This document shows, piece after piece, positions 1 to 7,271 of a stretch of 64,000 nt of DNA (positions within the stretch are counted from its first letter, which is position 1; the number at the start of each line of letters is the position of its first letter). Under the pieces are notes generated by a model. That model ran no database searches. It saw only the letters and a list, made by a program, of their open reading frames with translations, and had not been told where the DNA came from. Source of the DNA: Montanilutibacter psychrotolerans (GTDB lineage: Bacteria; Pseudomonadota; Gammaproteobacteria; Xanthomonadales; Xanthomonadaceae); the NCBI RefSeq assembly GCF_003719825.1, contig NZ_RIBS01000002.1, positions 496,001-560,000 on the forward strand. The letters run 5' to 3'. The position numbers were made by a program, and so were the translations under genes.

Positions 1-1
1 C

Positions 2-238
2 CGCATCGAGGCAGCCCTCGAGCGGCTCGACGCCCAGCTGGGTGCGCACGGTCCGTACCTGCTTGGCGAACGTATCAGCGCAGTCGACTTCTACCTGGTG
101 ATGCTGATGCGCTGGACGCGCACCATGCCGCGTCCGGCCACCGATTGGCCGCACCTGGCGGCGTTGGCCAAGCGCCTGAAGGCACGCCCGTCGTTCGCCA
201 CCCTGTACGAACGGGAAGGTCTCACCGAATGGGCTTGA
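2..238 (+). CDS. Glutathione S-transferase-like protein, C-terminal part
   Basis: The window opens inside this gene; the visible frame gives about 78 residues ending at a TGA. It reads as the all-helical C-terminal half of a glutathione S-transferase: a helix, then a PYLLGE.ISAVDFYL segment (the conserved N-capping and hydrophobic-staple stretch of the family), and a closing RPSFATLYEREG segment typical of the last helix. The glutathione-binding thioredoxin-fold half would lie upstream and is not visible, so substrate cannot be inferred. Its stop overlaps the start of the following lipoprotein gene, suggesting co-transcription. Family call is fairly secure; exact role is unknown. Confidence 0.8.
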   Translation, partial: RIEAALERLDAQLGAHGPYLLGERISAVDFYLVMLMRWTRTMPRPATDWPHLAALAKRLKARPSFATLYEREGLTEWA

Positions 239-1128
239 ACCTGAACATGCCGGCGCGTGGGGCGGGCCATCGCGGCCGCGCGGCAAAGGTGACGGCCTGT
301 CTGGCCGCAGTGCTGGCGCTTGCCGGCTGCGACATGATCAACGAGGTGTCTTCGTCGGCATCGCAGGAGCCTGATGCCGCAACGGCGGAGACGGCGGCCA
401 AGGCGGAGGCGGCGAGCGGCGCGATGACCCAGGCGATGGCAACGTCGCTGTGGGTGCAACCGGGCGCCGCGGTTGCGGGCGTCGGGCAGCTCGAATGGAC
501 CGAGCGCTGGTGGAAATGGGTCGGACGCTTTCCCGAGGGGCGGTTGCCGTACCGCGATCCGGATGGCGCCCTGTGCGCAACCGCGCAGGAAGGACCGGTG
601 TGGTTCCTGGCCGGAACCGATGGCCAGTCCGACGCGAAGCGGCATTGCCGCATCCCGGCTGACAAGTACCTGCTGGTGCCGGTCATGAACATCGTCGAGT
701 TGAGCGGCGGAGCGGGCAAGCCGGCGCGTGGCTGCGAGGAGTTGCGCGCGAGCGCCGCCAAGGTGATGGACCACCTGTCCAACTCGCTGGTGTTGTTGGA
801 TGGGCGCATGGTGGGCGCCACGGCAGGCATGCGCATCGCCAGCAACGGCTGCTTCGATCCGGGGCGGGGTCTTTTTGGTGGCGGCCACAACGTGGCGGCC
901 AGCGACGGGTACTGGCTGATGCTGTCGCCGCTGCCACCGGGCAAGCACGTGCTGGCAATCTCGGCCGGGTACGACGACAAGGGACCGCTGCGGTCGCTGC
1001 AGAACTTCCAGTACGAGTTGGAAGTCGATGCCCCAGGTGCCGCTGCCGGCGCGGATTCGGGGGCCGGCGCCGATCCCAGTACCGATCCTGGCGCGGGCGC
1101 CCCGAAGGCGACCGGATCGCCGGGCTAG
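229..1128 (+). CDS. Putative lipoprotein of unknown function
   Basis: A 299-residue protein. The ATG at 229 overlaps the GST stop by 10 bases; an in-frame ATG at 247 is an alternative. The N-terminus has basic residues, a hydrophobic run and an LAGC lipobox near residue 36, so it is probably exported and lipidated. The mature region begins with an Ala/Glu-rich linker, then a globular part with several Trp and Cys residues (TERWWKW, CRIPADKYLLVPV, PGKHVLAISAGYDD), and ends in a Gly/Ala/Asp/Pro-rich low-complexity tail. I do not recognise the globular family. Position directly after the GST suggests one transcript. Confidence 0.75.
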   Translation: MGLNLNMPARGAGHRGRAAKVTACLAAVLALAGCDMINEVSSSASQEPDAATAETAAKAEAASGAMTQAMATSLWVQPGAAVAGVGQLEWTERWWKWVGRFPEGRLPYRDPDGALCATAQEGPVWFLAGTDGQSDAKRHCRIPADKYLLVPVMNIVELSGGAGKPARGCEELRASAAKVMDHLSNSLVLLDGRMVGATAGMRIASNGCFDPGRGLFGGGHNVAASDGYWLMLSPLPPGKHVLAISAGYDDKGPLRSLQNFQYELEVDAPGAAAGADSGAGADPSTDPGAGAPKATGSPG

Positions 1129-1292
1129 CGTCCGAAGATCCGACCGCGGCTTGACCGCGCCACCGGCTTGCCGGCGGCGCGGTCGGGCAGTGCCGGCGCC
1201 GCGGCCCGGTGCGGTCTCGCCCAATGCGGGTAGGCAGCGGCGAGATCGCTGGGGTAGGCTCGCCGATCACGTGCCAGCCGGATCCGTCGTAC

Positions 1293-2867
1293 ATGAGCAG
1301 CAACGCAGAAGCCATCGTCAGCACCGGGCGCATGCCCCGGCAAATCCCTTACATCATCGGAAACGAGGGCTGCGAGCGGTTCAGCTTCTACGGGATGCGC
1401 AACATCCTGGTGCAGTTCCTGATCACCTCGACGCTGCTCCAGCACATCCTGGCGGGCTCCGAGCGCGAGCTGGCCGCCAAGGACCTGATGCACACCTTCA
1501 TGATCGGTGTGTACTTCTTCCCGTTGCTGGGCGGCTACCTGGCCGACCGCTTCTTCGGCAAGTACAACACCATCCTGTGGTTCAGCCTGGTCTACTGCGC
1601 CGGCCACGCCTGCCTGGCGCTGTTCGAGGACAGCCGCACGGGTTTCTTCACCGGCCTGGGACTGATCGCGCTGGGCGCCGGCGGCATCAAGCCGCTGGTG
1701 GCGTCGTTCGTGGGCGACCAGTTCGACAAGTCCAACAAGCACCTGGCCAAGGTGGTGTTCGACGGCTTCTACTGGATCATCAACTTCGGTTCGCTGTTCG
1801 CCTCGTTGCTGATGCCGTTGTTCCTCAAGAACTTCGGCCCCAGCGTCGCGTTCGGCATCCCCGGCCTGCTGATGTTCGTGGCCACCGTGGTGTTCTGGCT
1901 GGGCCGCAAGCAGTACGTGATGGTGCCGCCGGCCACCGTCGAAGACCCGCATTCGTTCTCGCGCGTGGTGCGCACCGCGCTCACCGCGCAGCGGCCGGGC
2001 GAGGGCAGGACGGGCTTGTGGATCGCGATGTTCGGCGTGCTGCTGGCGGCAGGTTCGTTCGCGCTGGTTCCCAGCCTGGGCTTCGTGATCGCGTTCTGCA
2101 TCGCGCTGGTGGTGCTGCTGGCCGGTGTCGGCGGCGGAGCCTACCTGCAGCTCGAGCGGGCGCGCGGCGTGCACCCGGACATGGCGGTCGATGGCGCGCG
2201 AAGCGTGCTGCGGGTGCTGGTGATCTTCGCGTTGTGCACGCCGTTCTTCTCGCTGTTCGACCAGAAGGCATCGACCTGGGTGATCCAGGGCAACGCGATG
2301 ACCAAGCCCGAGTGGTTCGTGTCCTCGCAGATGCAAGCGCTGAACCCGGCGCTGGTGATGATCCTGATCCCGTTCAACAACCTCGTTCTTTACCCGATGC
2401 TGCGCCGGCTGGGATGGGAGCCCACCGCGCTGCGCCGCATGACTGCCGGCATCGCCTTCAGCGGCCTGGCGTGGATTGTCATCGGCGGCATCCAGGTGGT
2501 CATGGACGGTGGCGATCCGATGTCGATCGTTTGGCAGGTGCTGCCGTACGCGCTGCTGACGTTCGGTGAGGTGCTGGTATCGGCTACCGGCCTGGAGTTC
2601 GCCTACAGCCAGGCGCCGCAGGCGATGAAGGGCGTGGTGATGAGCTTCTGGAACCTGACCACCACGATCGGCAACCTGTGGGTGCTGCTGGCCAATGCCG
2701 CGGTGCGCAACGAGGCGGTGACCAGCAACATCGCTACCACCGGCTTCAGCGTGACCGCATTCCAGATGTTCTTCTTCGCCGCGTTTGCATTGGTGGCGGC
2801 GTTGGTGTTCTGGTTGTATGCGCGGCGCTACACCGTGGTGGACAACTACCGCGCCGCGGTCGCCTGA
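1293..2867 (+). CDS. POT-family proton-dependent oligopeptide transporter
   Basis: A 524-residue multi-pass inner-membrane protein of the POT/PTR2 branch of the major facilitator superfamily, which imports di- and tripeptides with protons. Near the N-terminus is the E-R-F-S-F-Y-G-M pattern matching the family ExxERFxYY motif of helix 1, followed by GGYLADRFFGKY and ALGAGGIKP, which match the second PTR signature. About 12-14 hydrophobic segments can be counted. The start was chosen at the ATG directly before SSNAEA; upstream in-frame sequence lacks family similarity. It is followed 11 bp later by a rhomboid protease gene on the same strand, so the two may share a transcript. Confidence 0.9.
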   Translation: MSSNAEAIVSTGRMPRQIPYIIGNEGCERFSFYGMRNILVQFLITSTLLQHILAGSERELAAKDLMHTFMIGVYFFPLLGGYLADRFFGKYNTILWFSLVYCAGHACLALFEDSRTGFFTGLGLIALGAGGIKPLVASFVGDQFDKSNKHLAKVVFDGFYWIINFGSLFASLLMPLFLKNFGPSVAFGIPGLLMFVATVVFWLGRKQYVMVPPATVEDPHSFSRVVRTALTAQRPGEGRTGLWIAMFGVLLAAGSFALVPSLGFVIAFCIALVVLLAGVGGGAYLQLERARGVHPDMAVDGARSVLRVLVIFALCTPFFSLFDQKASTWVIQGNAMTKPEWFVSSQMQALNPALVMILIPFNNLVLYPMLRRLGWEPTALRRMTAGIAFSGLAWIVIGGIQVVMDGGDPMSIVWQVLPYALLTFGEVLVSATGLEFAYSQAPQAMKGVVMSFWNLTTTIGNLWVLLANAAVRNEAVTSNIATTGFSVTAFQMFFFAAFALVAALVFWLYARRYTVVDNYRAAVA

Positions 2868-2878
2868 GGAGTGCAAGG

Positions 2879-3481
2879 ATGCTGACGTTGGTGCTGATCG
2901 CGGTGACCGTGCTGGTGTCGTGGCAGGCGTTCGACAAACCCCGCCTGCTGGATCGACTGATCCTGTGGCCGCCGGCGATCGAGCGTCAGCACCAGTACGA
3001 TCGGCTGGTCACGCATGGGTTCATCCATGCCGACTGGCAGCACCTGCTGTTCAACATGATCACGCTGTTCTTTTTCGGCAGGCAGATCGAGCCGCTGTTC
3101 GCCCAGTACCTGGGGCCCGCGGGCTTCGCGTTGTTCTATGTGTCGGCGATCGTGGTGGCGATCCTGCCGACCTGGCTGCGCCACCGCCACGATCCGCGCT
3201 ATCGCAGCCTGGGGGCTTCGGGCGCGGTGTCGGCGGTGCTGTTCGCCTTCATCCTGCTGGCCCCTTGGTCGCTGATCTTCATCCCGATTCCGGTGCCGGC
3301 GATCCTGTACGGCGCAGGCTATGTCGGCTATTCGTTCTGGATGGATCGCCAGGGCGGCGACAACGTCAACCACAGTGCGCACCTGTCAGGCGCGATCTAT
3401 GGCGTGTTGTTCATGCTGATGATGGAACCACGCGTGGCGCGCGTGTTCCTGGAGAAGTTGACGCAGCCCTCATTCGGTTGA
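2879..3481 (+). CDS. Rhomboid family intramembrane serine protease
   Basis: A 200-residue polytopic membrane protein. The rhomboid catalytic dyad is visible: Ser114 in G-A-S-G-A-V and His168 in the A-H-L-S-G segment of a later helix; the HLLFNM stretch around residue 55 matches the conserved H-x-x-x-N oxyanion motif of helix 2. Rhomboids cleave substrate transmembrane helices within the lipid bilayer. The length is typical of the short six-helix bacterial form. A GAGG-like ribosome site lies just before the ATG, and the gene starts 11 bp after the peptide transporter stop. No substrate is evident from the neighbours. Confidence 0.92.
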   Translation: MLTLVLIAVTVLVSWQAFDKPRLLDRLILWPPAIERQHQYDRLVTHGFIHADWQHLLFNMITLFFFGRQIEPLFAQYLGPAGFALFYVSAIVVAILPTWLRHRHDPRYRSLGASGAVSAVLFAFILLAPWSLIFIPIPVPAILYGAGYVGYSFWMDRQGGDNVNHSAHLSGAIYGVLFMLMMEPRVARVFLEKLTQPSFG

Positions 3482-3507
3482 ACGGGGCAGGCGCCAGTGG
3501 GCGGGTG

Positions 3508-3708
3508 TCAGGCGGCCTGCGAGTAGGCGAGCGTCGGACCGGTAGGAGTCGTTTCGCCGTAGGCAGCGGCGAGCCGGGAATAGACCGCCGCGTCGAGCGC
3601 GAGCAACTCGCTGCTTTCGTGGTCACCATGTGTCGCAAGGTCGAACAGGCGGTGCATCAGATCATCGTCGCTGGCGGAATCGATCGCGGCGCTGTCGAAG
3701 TCACTCAT
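3508..3708 (-). CDS. Small acidic hypothetical protein
   Basis: A 66-residue protein on the opposite strand, convergent with the rhomboid gene. The start at 3708 was chosen because an AGGAAG ribosome site sits at normal spacing upstream; the longer frame upstream of it has no ribosome site. The product is acidic (MSDFDSAAIDSASDDDL) with a helix-forming middle containing several His and Leu residues and no membrane segment. I do not recognise a family. It is divergent from the acetyltransferase at 3981, with a 272-bp intergenic region holding a clear palindrome. Confidence 0.55.
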   Translation of the reverse strand: MSDFDSAAIDSASDDDLMHRLFDLATHGDHESSELLALDAAVYSRLAAAYGETTPTGPTLAYSQAA

Positions 3709-3815
3709 GGTAGCGCTTCCTTTGGACGGGCCATTTTGGGTGGATGCGCCATCCAGGGCACACGAAAGGTGACGCAGGTTCCATGCCAACCGTGCATCCG
3801 TGCCAAATTGCCTTG

Positions 3816-3844
3816 ACAAGCTGACGTTAAATGTCAGCACTTGT
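3816..3844. promoter_or_regulatory. Palindrome in divergent intergenic region, possible operator
   Basis: ACAAG-CTGAC, a 7-base spacer, then GTCAG-ca-CTTGT forms an interrupted inverted repeat in the AT-richer gap between the small minus-strand gene (start 3708) and the plus-strand acetyltransferase (start 3981). Symmetry and position suit a transcription-factor operator, but no regulator gene is adjacent and no promoter was firmly assigned. Confidence 0.35.
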
Positions 3845-3980
3845 CGCTGACGGAAGGTTCGCGGGCGGCGACTGACGGCTAGGCCCCGCAATGGGCGACG
3901 GACGATTGCCGCATTGCGTCGGGTTCCGTCCCCCGAGAACCAAAGCGGGCATCCCCAACCCGCTCTATCCAGGAAAACGC

Positions 3981-4280
3981 ATGACAATGGAAAATCCGAC
4001 CATCTCCCATGATCCGGACACCTCGGCCTTCCTCACGCAGGTCGACGGCGTCCAGGCACGACTGGATTACTGCCGAATCGGCGACACCATCGCCATCACC
4101 CACACGGGGGTACCCCGCGAAATCGGCGGGCGCGGCATCGCGGCGGCCCTGGTTAAGGCGGCCTTCGATTACGCCCGCCAGGCCGGCCTGAAGGTCCGTC
4201 CGGATTGTTCCTATGCGGCGGCATGGCTGGCTCGCCACCCGCAGTACGCCGATCTGGCGGCGTCGCCACAGGGGGCGTGA
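3981..4280 (+). CDS. GNAT-like N-acetyltransferase, short form
   Basis: A 99-residue protein of the small YjdJ-type GNAT group. The acetyl-CoA binding loop is seen as REIGGRGIAAALV (the R/Q-x-x-G-x-G/A pattern), followed by an AFDYARQAGLKV helix and PDCSYAAAWLARHP, which is characteristic of this short subfamily with its conserved Cys. Substrates of these mini-GNATs are generally unknown. The start is supported by AGGAAA eight bases upstream. It is the last plus-strand gene before the minus-strand cassette array and probably marks the chromosomal flank. Confidence 0.85.
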   Translation: MTMENPTISHDPDTSAFLTQVDGVQARLDYCRIGDTIAITHTGVPREIGGRGIAAALVKAAFDYARQAGLKVRPDCSYAAAWLARHPQYADLAASPQGA

Positions 4281-4339
4281 GCCCGCGCTGCCGACGGTCG
4301 GCTGGTGACGGCTCGTCCGCGAAACAACCGCAGGACGAG

Positions 4340-4380
4340 TGACAACAAGCGAGCCCGCAATCGCCTTCAAGCAGCAGGCA
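4340..4380 (-). other. Very degenerate possible terminal attC
   Basis: Downstream of the last cassette gene (stop 4387) the plus strand reads TGACAAC, then GCGAGCCCGCAATCGCCTTCAA, then CAGGCA. This loosely follows the attC layout but without good arm pairing. It may be a decayed terminal site, or simply the array edge. Confidence 0.2.
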
Positions 4381-4386
4381 CGGGCG

Positions 4387-4782
4387 TCACGAATCCGGAG
4401 TTGTCGGAAGCTCCCTGCGTAATTGTTCGGCGCGTGCCGGGTCATCTGCACGTGACGAGAGCCGTAAACGAAGCGCTAACAGGCTGGTAGCTACCCCGCA
4501 GAAGATAAGCCCAAAGCCAGTGCCGAGAGAGACAATCAAGCCCTCTCCATGATGCTCGAAAAGCCACACAAGCTTGCCGCGAATCGCCGAAAGCTTCTCA
4601 AGGACCGCGCCATTGCCAGGGTTCAGGCGGCGAAGCTCCGAGTACTCGCTAATGAGGCCTTGCCCGAGAAATGGCGGATCCGCGAACAGTGGCCAAGCCC
4701 ATGCCACGGCAGCGCCGCCCAGCAAGAGCTGAAATGCCGCCAGGGTGGTTAGAAGGACGGCGACTGGCTTGTTGGTATGCAT
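4387..4782 (-). CDS. Cassette gene: two-segment membrane protein of unknown function
   Basis: A 131-residue product. Two hydrophobic stretches, about residues 8-31 and 81-105, flank a 50-residue extracytoplasmic or cytoplasmic loop with charged helix-forming sequence (EYSELRRL, EKLSAIRGKLVWLFEHHGEG); the C-terminus is Arg-rich and hydrophilic. I do not recognise a family. The ATG lies directly at the R' box of the upstream attC, as expected for a cassette gene that relies on its own or an upstream promoter. It is the last recognisable cassette of the array. Confidence 0.6.
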   Translation of the reverse strand: MHTNKPVAVLLTTLAAFQLLLGGAAVAWAWPLFADPPFLGQGLISEYSELRRLNPGNGAVLEKLSAIRGKLVWLFEHHGEGLIVSLGTGFGLIFCGVATSLLALRLRLSSRADDPARAEQLRRELPTTPDS

Positions 4783-4892
4783 CCGAACAGGCCTAAGCCT
4801 GATGTCTTTCGATTCGCCTTGATCGCCGAGAGCCCGACGCGCGTGCCCGATAACAGCTTGATGTAGAGCCGCTTCGGCGTGAATCGGTAGGC
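4782..4892 (-). other. attC site, diverged and long
   Basis: Read on the minus strand it begins with GCCTACC (R'') and CGATTCACGCCGAAGC, and ends with GGCGAATCG...CAGGCTTAGGCCT and GTTCGGA (R'). CGATTC-CC and GG-CGAATCG can pair, giving an imperfect long hairpin of about 111 bp. An alternative shorter end at GTTATCG (4848-4854) would give 45 bp. The longer reading puts R' next to the following start codon, like the other sites here. Confidence 0.5.
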
Positions 4893-4898
4893 CCCAGG

Positions 4899-5402
4899 CT
4901 ACTCAGGTGGCAAGCAGTCATGGCCACGACTTACGATCTTTCCGATCAGTTGATAGCACTCAAACAGCGGGCGATCGTTGCTAAAGCCGGAGTAGACCAG
5001 AAAGGATGTGGCTCCCTCTGGTTGCAGCTGGCGGACGCGAGTAGGCGCGCCGGGAAGCCGACCCAGTGGGGATACCGTCACTCGGCCATCGGGCTCACGA
5101 GCAACCGTGTGGACATAGCCTTCATTGACTGACATATGGGCAAGTCCGGTAAAGACGAAGATGCCATTCGAGTTTCTGACAATCCCGTGGACATTCTCAG
5201 CGAGAACGGTGTCAAGGGTGCCGTCAGCATCCTGAAACAGGAGCTTGCCTATCCATTCGCCGCGATCAACGCCAAGCAGGCGTCCGCCGAAGGCGTCCAG
5301 CGAGTGGTCAGGGACCACAACCTCGGGCGTTTGCGCGGGCGCGCTCGGCTCAACAGAGCAGCCGCACAGAGCCAGTATGATCATCAGCAGTAGTAAACGC
5401 AT
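4899..5402 (-). CDS. Cassette gene: putative lipoprotein
   Basis: A 167-residue product starting at 5402, six bases after the R' box of the upstream attC. The N-terminus is a lipoprotein signal (MRLLLLMIILALCGC, lipobox ALCGC). The mature protein has repeated short beta-type segments (GEWIGKLLFQDADGTLDTV, GIFVFTGLAHMSVNEGYVHTVAREPDG, ATSFLVYSGFSNDRPLFECYQL), suggesting an all-beta, possibly propeller-like fold, and Cys residues near the C-terminus. No family recognised. A longer upstream reading frame merely translates the neighbouring cassette and attC and was rejected. Confidence 0.65.
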   Translation of the reverse strand: MRLLLLMIILALCGCSVEPSAPAQTPEVVVPDHSLDAFGGRLLGVDRGEWIGKLLFQDADGTLDTVLAENVHGIVRNSNGIFVFTGLAHMSVNEGYVHTVAREPDGRVTVSPLGRLPGAPTRVRQLQPEGATSFLVYSGFSNDRPLFECYQLIGKIVSRGHDCLPPE

Positions 5403-5407
5403 CTGAA

Positions 5408-5464
5408 CCCCAACGCCTGAAGCCAAGCCGCGATGCGGCTTCGAGTTGAATGAATGATCAGGCC
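5408..5464 (-). other. attC site
   Basis: On the minus strand: GCCTGAT (R''), ATTCATTCAA, then a hairpin core GAAGCCGCATCGCGGCTTGGCTTC, then CAGGC and GTTGGGG (R'). The preceding gene's TGA stop (5458-5460) lies inside R''. About 57 bp, typical of this class. Confidence 0.85.
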
Positions 5465-5952
5465 GCACTGGCCGTCTGCGAAGCATCGGTGTACTCGACC
5501 TTGACTCCCCGGTGCGCATCAAAAATGCGGCGGTGCGCCTGGTACGACCACGCATCGTCCCGGCTGTAGTAGTCAGCGACCCAGGATTGCAGGTTGGCCA
5601 GCATGGCGTCCTGTTGCTCCATTGACGCGTACTTGTGCGGCTCCCAGGGGCGCCTGCGGTTGTTTGCCTGGCAGGTCTCCAGGCCGGGATTGAGAAACAC
5701 GAGCTGGGTGCAGTGAGGGGCCGCGTCCTCCACGAGCTCGCCATAGCAGCCTTCAATCACCCACTCGGCCAGGGACGCAATAAATGCATCCAGGGATGCT
5801 GAGACGGACTGCGGATCGCGTGGCACCGCAATCTTCCCGGGCTCCCAGACAATCGAGTCGAGGTCCAGGTGTGCCAATCCGTGCTGCGCCGCCAGAGCTT
5901 TGGCGTAGGTGCTCTTGCCGGAACCTGAGTTTCCGAACACGAGCACTCTCAT
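5458..5952 (-). CDS. Cassette gene: P-loop NTPase, adenylate kinase-like small kinase
   Basis: A 164-residue protein with a Walker A motif at residues 8-15 (G-N-S-G-S-G-K-S-T), a DLDSIVWEPG segment (a typical acidic substrate or Mg site in this family), and a WVIEGCYGELVEDAAP strand corresponding to the Walker B region, followed by an Arg-rich lid (NNRRRPWEPHKYAS). This matches the topology-modulation or AAA_18/adenylate-kinase-like proteins often annotated as P-loop NTPases; the phosphate acceptor is unknown. The start at 5952 was chosen because it follows the attC R' box by 3 bases; upstream frame to 6054 is just translated attC. Small nucleotide kinases are common as standalone cassettes. 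Confidence 0.8.
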   Translation of the reverse strand: MRVLVFGNSGSGKSTYAKALAAQHGLAHLDLDSIVWEPGKIAVPRDPQSVSASLDAFIASLAEWVIEGCYGELVEDAAPHCTQLVFLNPGLETCQANNRRRPWEPHKYASMEQQDAMLANLQSWVADYYSRDDAWSYQAHRRIFDAHRGVKVEYTDASQTASAA

Positions 5953-5955
5953 GCG

Positions 5956-6010
5956 GCCTGACGCCTTCATGAGACCGAGCTGTGAGACGGCTTCTTGAAT
6001 GCCGTTGAAG
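5956..6010 (-). other. attC site, diverged core
   Basis: On the minus strand: CTTCAAC (R''), GGCATTCAAGAAGCCG, a divergent spacer, CTCGGTCTCATGAAG and GTCAGGC (R'). Outer arms can still pair although the usual GCCGCTTCGCGGC loop is replaced. The following start codon is three bases beyond R'. Confidence 0.65.
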
Positions 6011-6022
6011 GTCTCCCGCACG

Positions 6023-6274
6023 CTAGCCGCGCTCCTCTTTGACTGTGGCGGCATTCAACAGGCGCGCTCTGTCCGAATTGGCAAACACCACGTTGCTCTC
6101 AATGTCCTCGACGTGGCCAGGTCTTGCCAAGAAGACAATGGCGGCAAGCACTTGGCCGGTGGGTTCGGTGACCGTTGCTCGGGGCCCGTCGACGGAGCCA
6201 AACTTTCGGGCAATCTCAAACGACCGATCTTCCGGGGTGAGAGCGTACTCGCGCTTGTCTTTGACTGTCGGCAT
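6023..6274 (-). CDS. Cassette gene: small protein of unknown function
   Basis: An 83-residue soluble product, start 6274, 13 bases after the R' box of the attC at 6288. Sequence features: basic N-terminus (MPTVKDKREYALTPEDRSFEIARKFGS), a short hydrophobic strand (GQVLAAIVFLARPG) and an acidic, Asn/Asp-containing C-terminal half (VEDIESNVVFANSDRARLLNAA). The pattern resembles a compact alpha/beta fold but I recognise no family. The gene ends 13 bases before the next attC. Confidence 0.55.
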   Translation of the reverse strand: MPTVKDKREYALTPEDRSFEIARKFGSVDGPRATVTEPTGQVLAAIVFLARPGHVEDIESNVVFANSDRARLLNAATVKEERG

Positions 6275-6287
6275 GAGTTTCTGAGGC

Positions 6288-6347
6288 GTCCAACGCGCGA
6301 GTTAAGGCGAGCCGCGAAGCGGCTTCTGATCGAACGAACTGTTGGAG
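6288..6347 (-). other. attC site
   Basis: On the minus strand: CTCCAAC (R''), AGTTCGTTCGATCAGAAGCC, the loop GCTTCGCGGC, TCGCCTTAACTCGCGC and GTTGGAC (R'); 60 bp. Unlike most copies, the upstream gene is translated through its first two thirds before stopping. Confidence 0.88.
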
Positions 6348-6886
6348 CGCAGTTCGCGGCGATTGAGAACGAAGATTGCCGCAGCAAACACGGCCTCGAT
6401 GGCGGCGCCAGCGGCGGCGCCGAGGGTGGGGGAGGCACCTGCCTGTGCGAGGAAGTAGCCCGCACCCGCCAACGCCAAGCCGCACACCCAATAGATGCGC
6501 ATGCCGAACAGCGAACTGAACACCAGGTACCGGCCGCCGATGACGAGGAGCATGGCGGGAAAGAACCATTCGATGCGCAGCAACGAAACCGCGTAGGCCA
6601 GCGGCAGGCTGAAGATCAGCCAGGCGGTGCTGGCCAAAGCCAGCGACCCGAGCGGGTTGCCCTTGGAATGGTTGCCCGGACGTCCGAGAAGCTTCGCGAT
6701 CAACACCCCCAACGGGTGAATCAGCATGCCTCCAATGAAGAGCACCCAGACAGCCTGTCTTGGTGCGACCTGCGCTGCTGCGACTGCAGCACATAGCCAG
6801 GCAATCGAGGAGGCAAGCATTCCGGCGGCACCGCCGAAATAGGCAAACCGCATGTCGGCTTGCGCGCGCGCGAGGTCGGTTGTCAT
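6302..6886 (-). CDS. Cassette gene: multi-pass membrane protein, DUF7010-like
   Basis: A 194-residue integral membrane protein with about six hydrophobic helices. Internal signatures FIGGMLIHPLG, KLLGRPGNHSKGNPLG, ESLPLAYAVS-type and EWFFPAMLLVIGGRYL match, from memory, the DUF7010 family of small membrane proteins; biochemical role unknown. The start at 6886 agrees with the family's DLARAQADMRFAYFGGA N-terminus. The last 13 residues (from NSSFDQKP to the stop) are encoded within the attC site itself, so the natural C-terminus has been replaced or extended by recombination-site sequence. It is followed by the attC and then a small unknown cassette gene. Confidence 0.75.
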   Translation of the reverse strand: MTTDLARAQADMRFAYFGGAAGMLASSIAWLCAAVAAAQVAPRQAVWVLFIGGMLIHPLGVLIAKLLGRPGNHSKGNPLGSLALASTAWLIFSLPLAYAVSLLRIEWFFPAMLLVIGGRYLVFSSLFGMRIYWVCGLALAGAGYFLAQAGASPTLGAAAGAAIEAVFAAAIFVLNRRELRSNSSFDQKPLRGSP

Positions 6887-6905
6887 TTGGTCTGTCAGTC
6901 CGGTT

Positions 6906-6976
6906 GAGGGTTGGTACGTGGTGACGTGAAACAGACCAATCCACGTAGCGCTTCGACTTGGATGAACGACTTAGAT
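6906..6976 (-). other. Degenerate attC
   Basis: The minus strand begins ATCTAAG (R''-like) then TCGTTCATCCAAGTCGAAGC, which matches the left half of the canonical sites, but the right half is lost; instead TACGTGG and CCACGTA form a 7-bp inverted repeat with a 19-base loop. Position between two cassette genes supports a decayed or recombined site. Confidence 0.5.
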
Positions 6977-7156
6977 CCCGATGGACGAGGCCGCTTCGAG
7001 CGCAGTATCCCAGAGCACAGAACCGCTTGTCTCGGGTGAGCGCAGGGGGAGCAGCGGCATCACGTCCAACTGGCATCGGCGGAAGACTACGAGGAGTTGC
7101 AACACCGTCTCAGGCTGCACGGGATAGCTAAGCGCCAACTCCAACGTAGTACCCAT
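6971..7156 (-). CDS. Possible short cassette gene
   Basis: A 61-residue frame from ATG 7156 whose TAA stop sits inside the R''-like box of the degenerate attC, the same geometry as the neighbouring cassette genes. The product (MGTTLELALSYPVQPETVLQL...) is a mix of hydrophobic strands and has no recognised family or signal peptide. It could also be the remnant of a longer cassette gene; the interval 7157-7271 up to the Imm70-like gene shows no other clear frame and no separate attC. Low confidence. Confidence 0.35.
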   Translation of the reverse strand: MGTTLELALSYPVQPETVLQLLVVFRRCQLDVMPLLPLRSPETSGSVLWDTALEAASSIGI

Positions 7157-7271
7157 CCCACGGACTCGCCCCGGAGAGAGCGTGACTAACCATCCGGTTG
7201 CCACCACGTGCAGTGGTTGATCCCCGCCGCACGGACCGGACCGATGAATGACAGCGGGCTCCGGGTGCGGT

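Noticed and set aside
5458..6054. Longer start for the NTPase cassette gene at 6054
   Set aside because: The extra 34 codons translate the attC site; ATG 5952 directly precedes the P-loop strand and follows the R' box.
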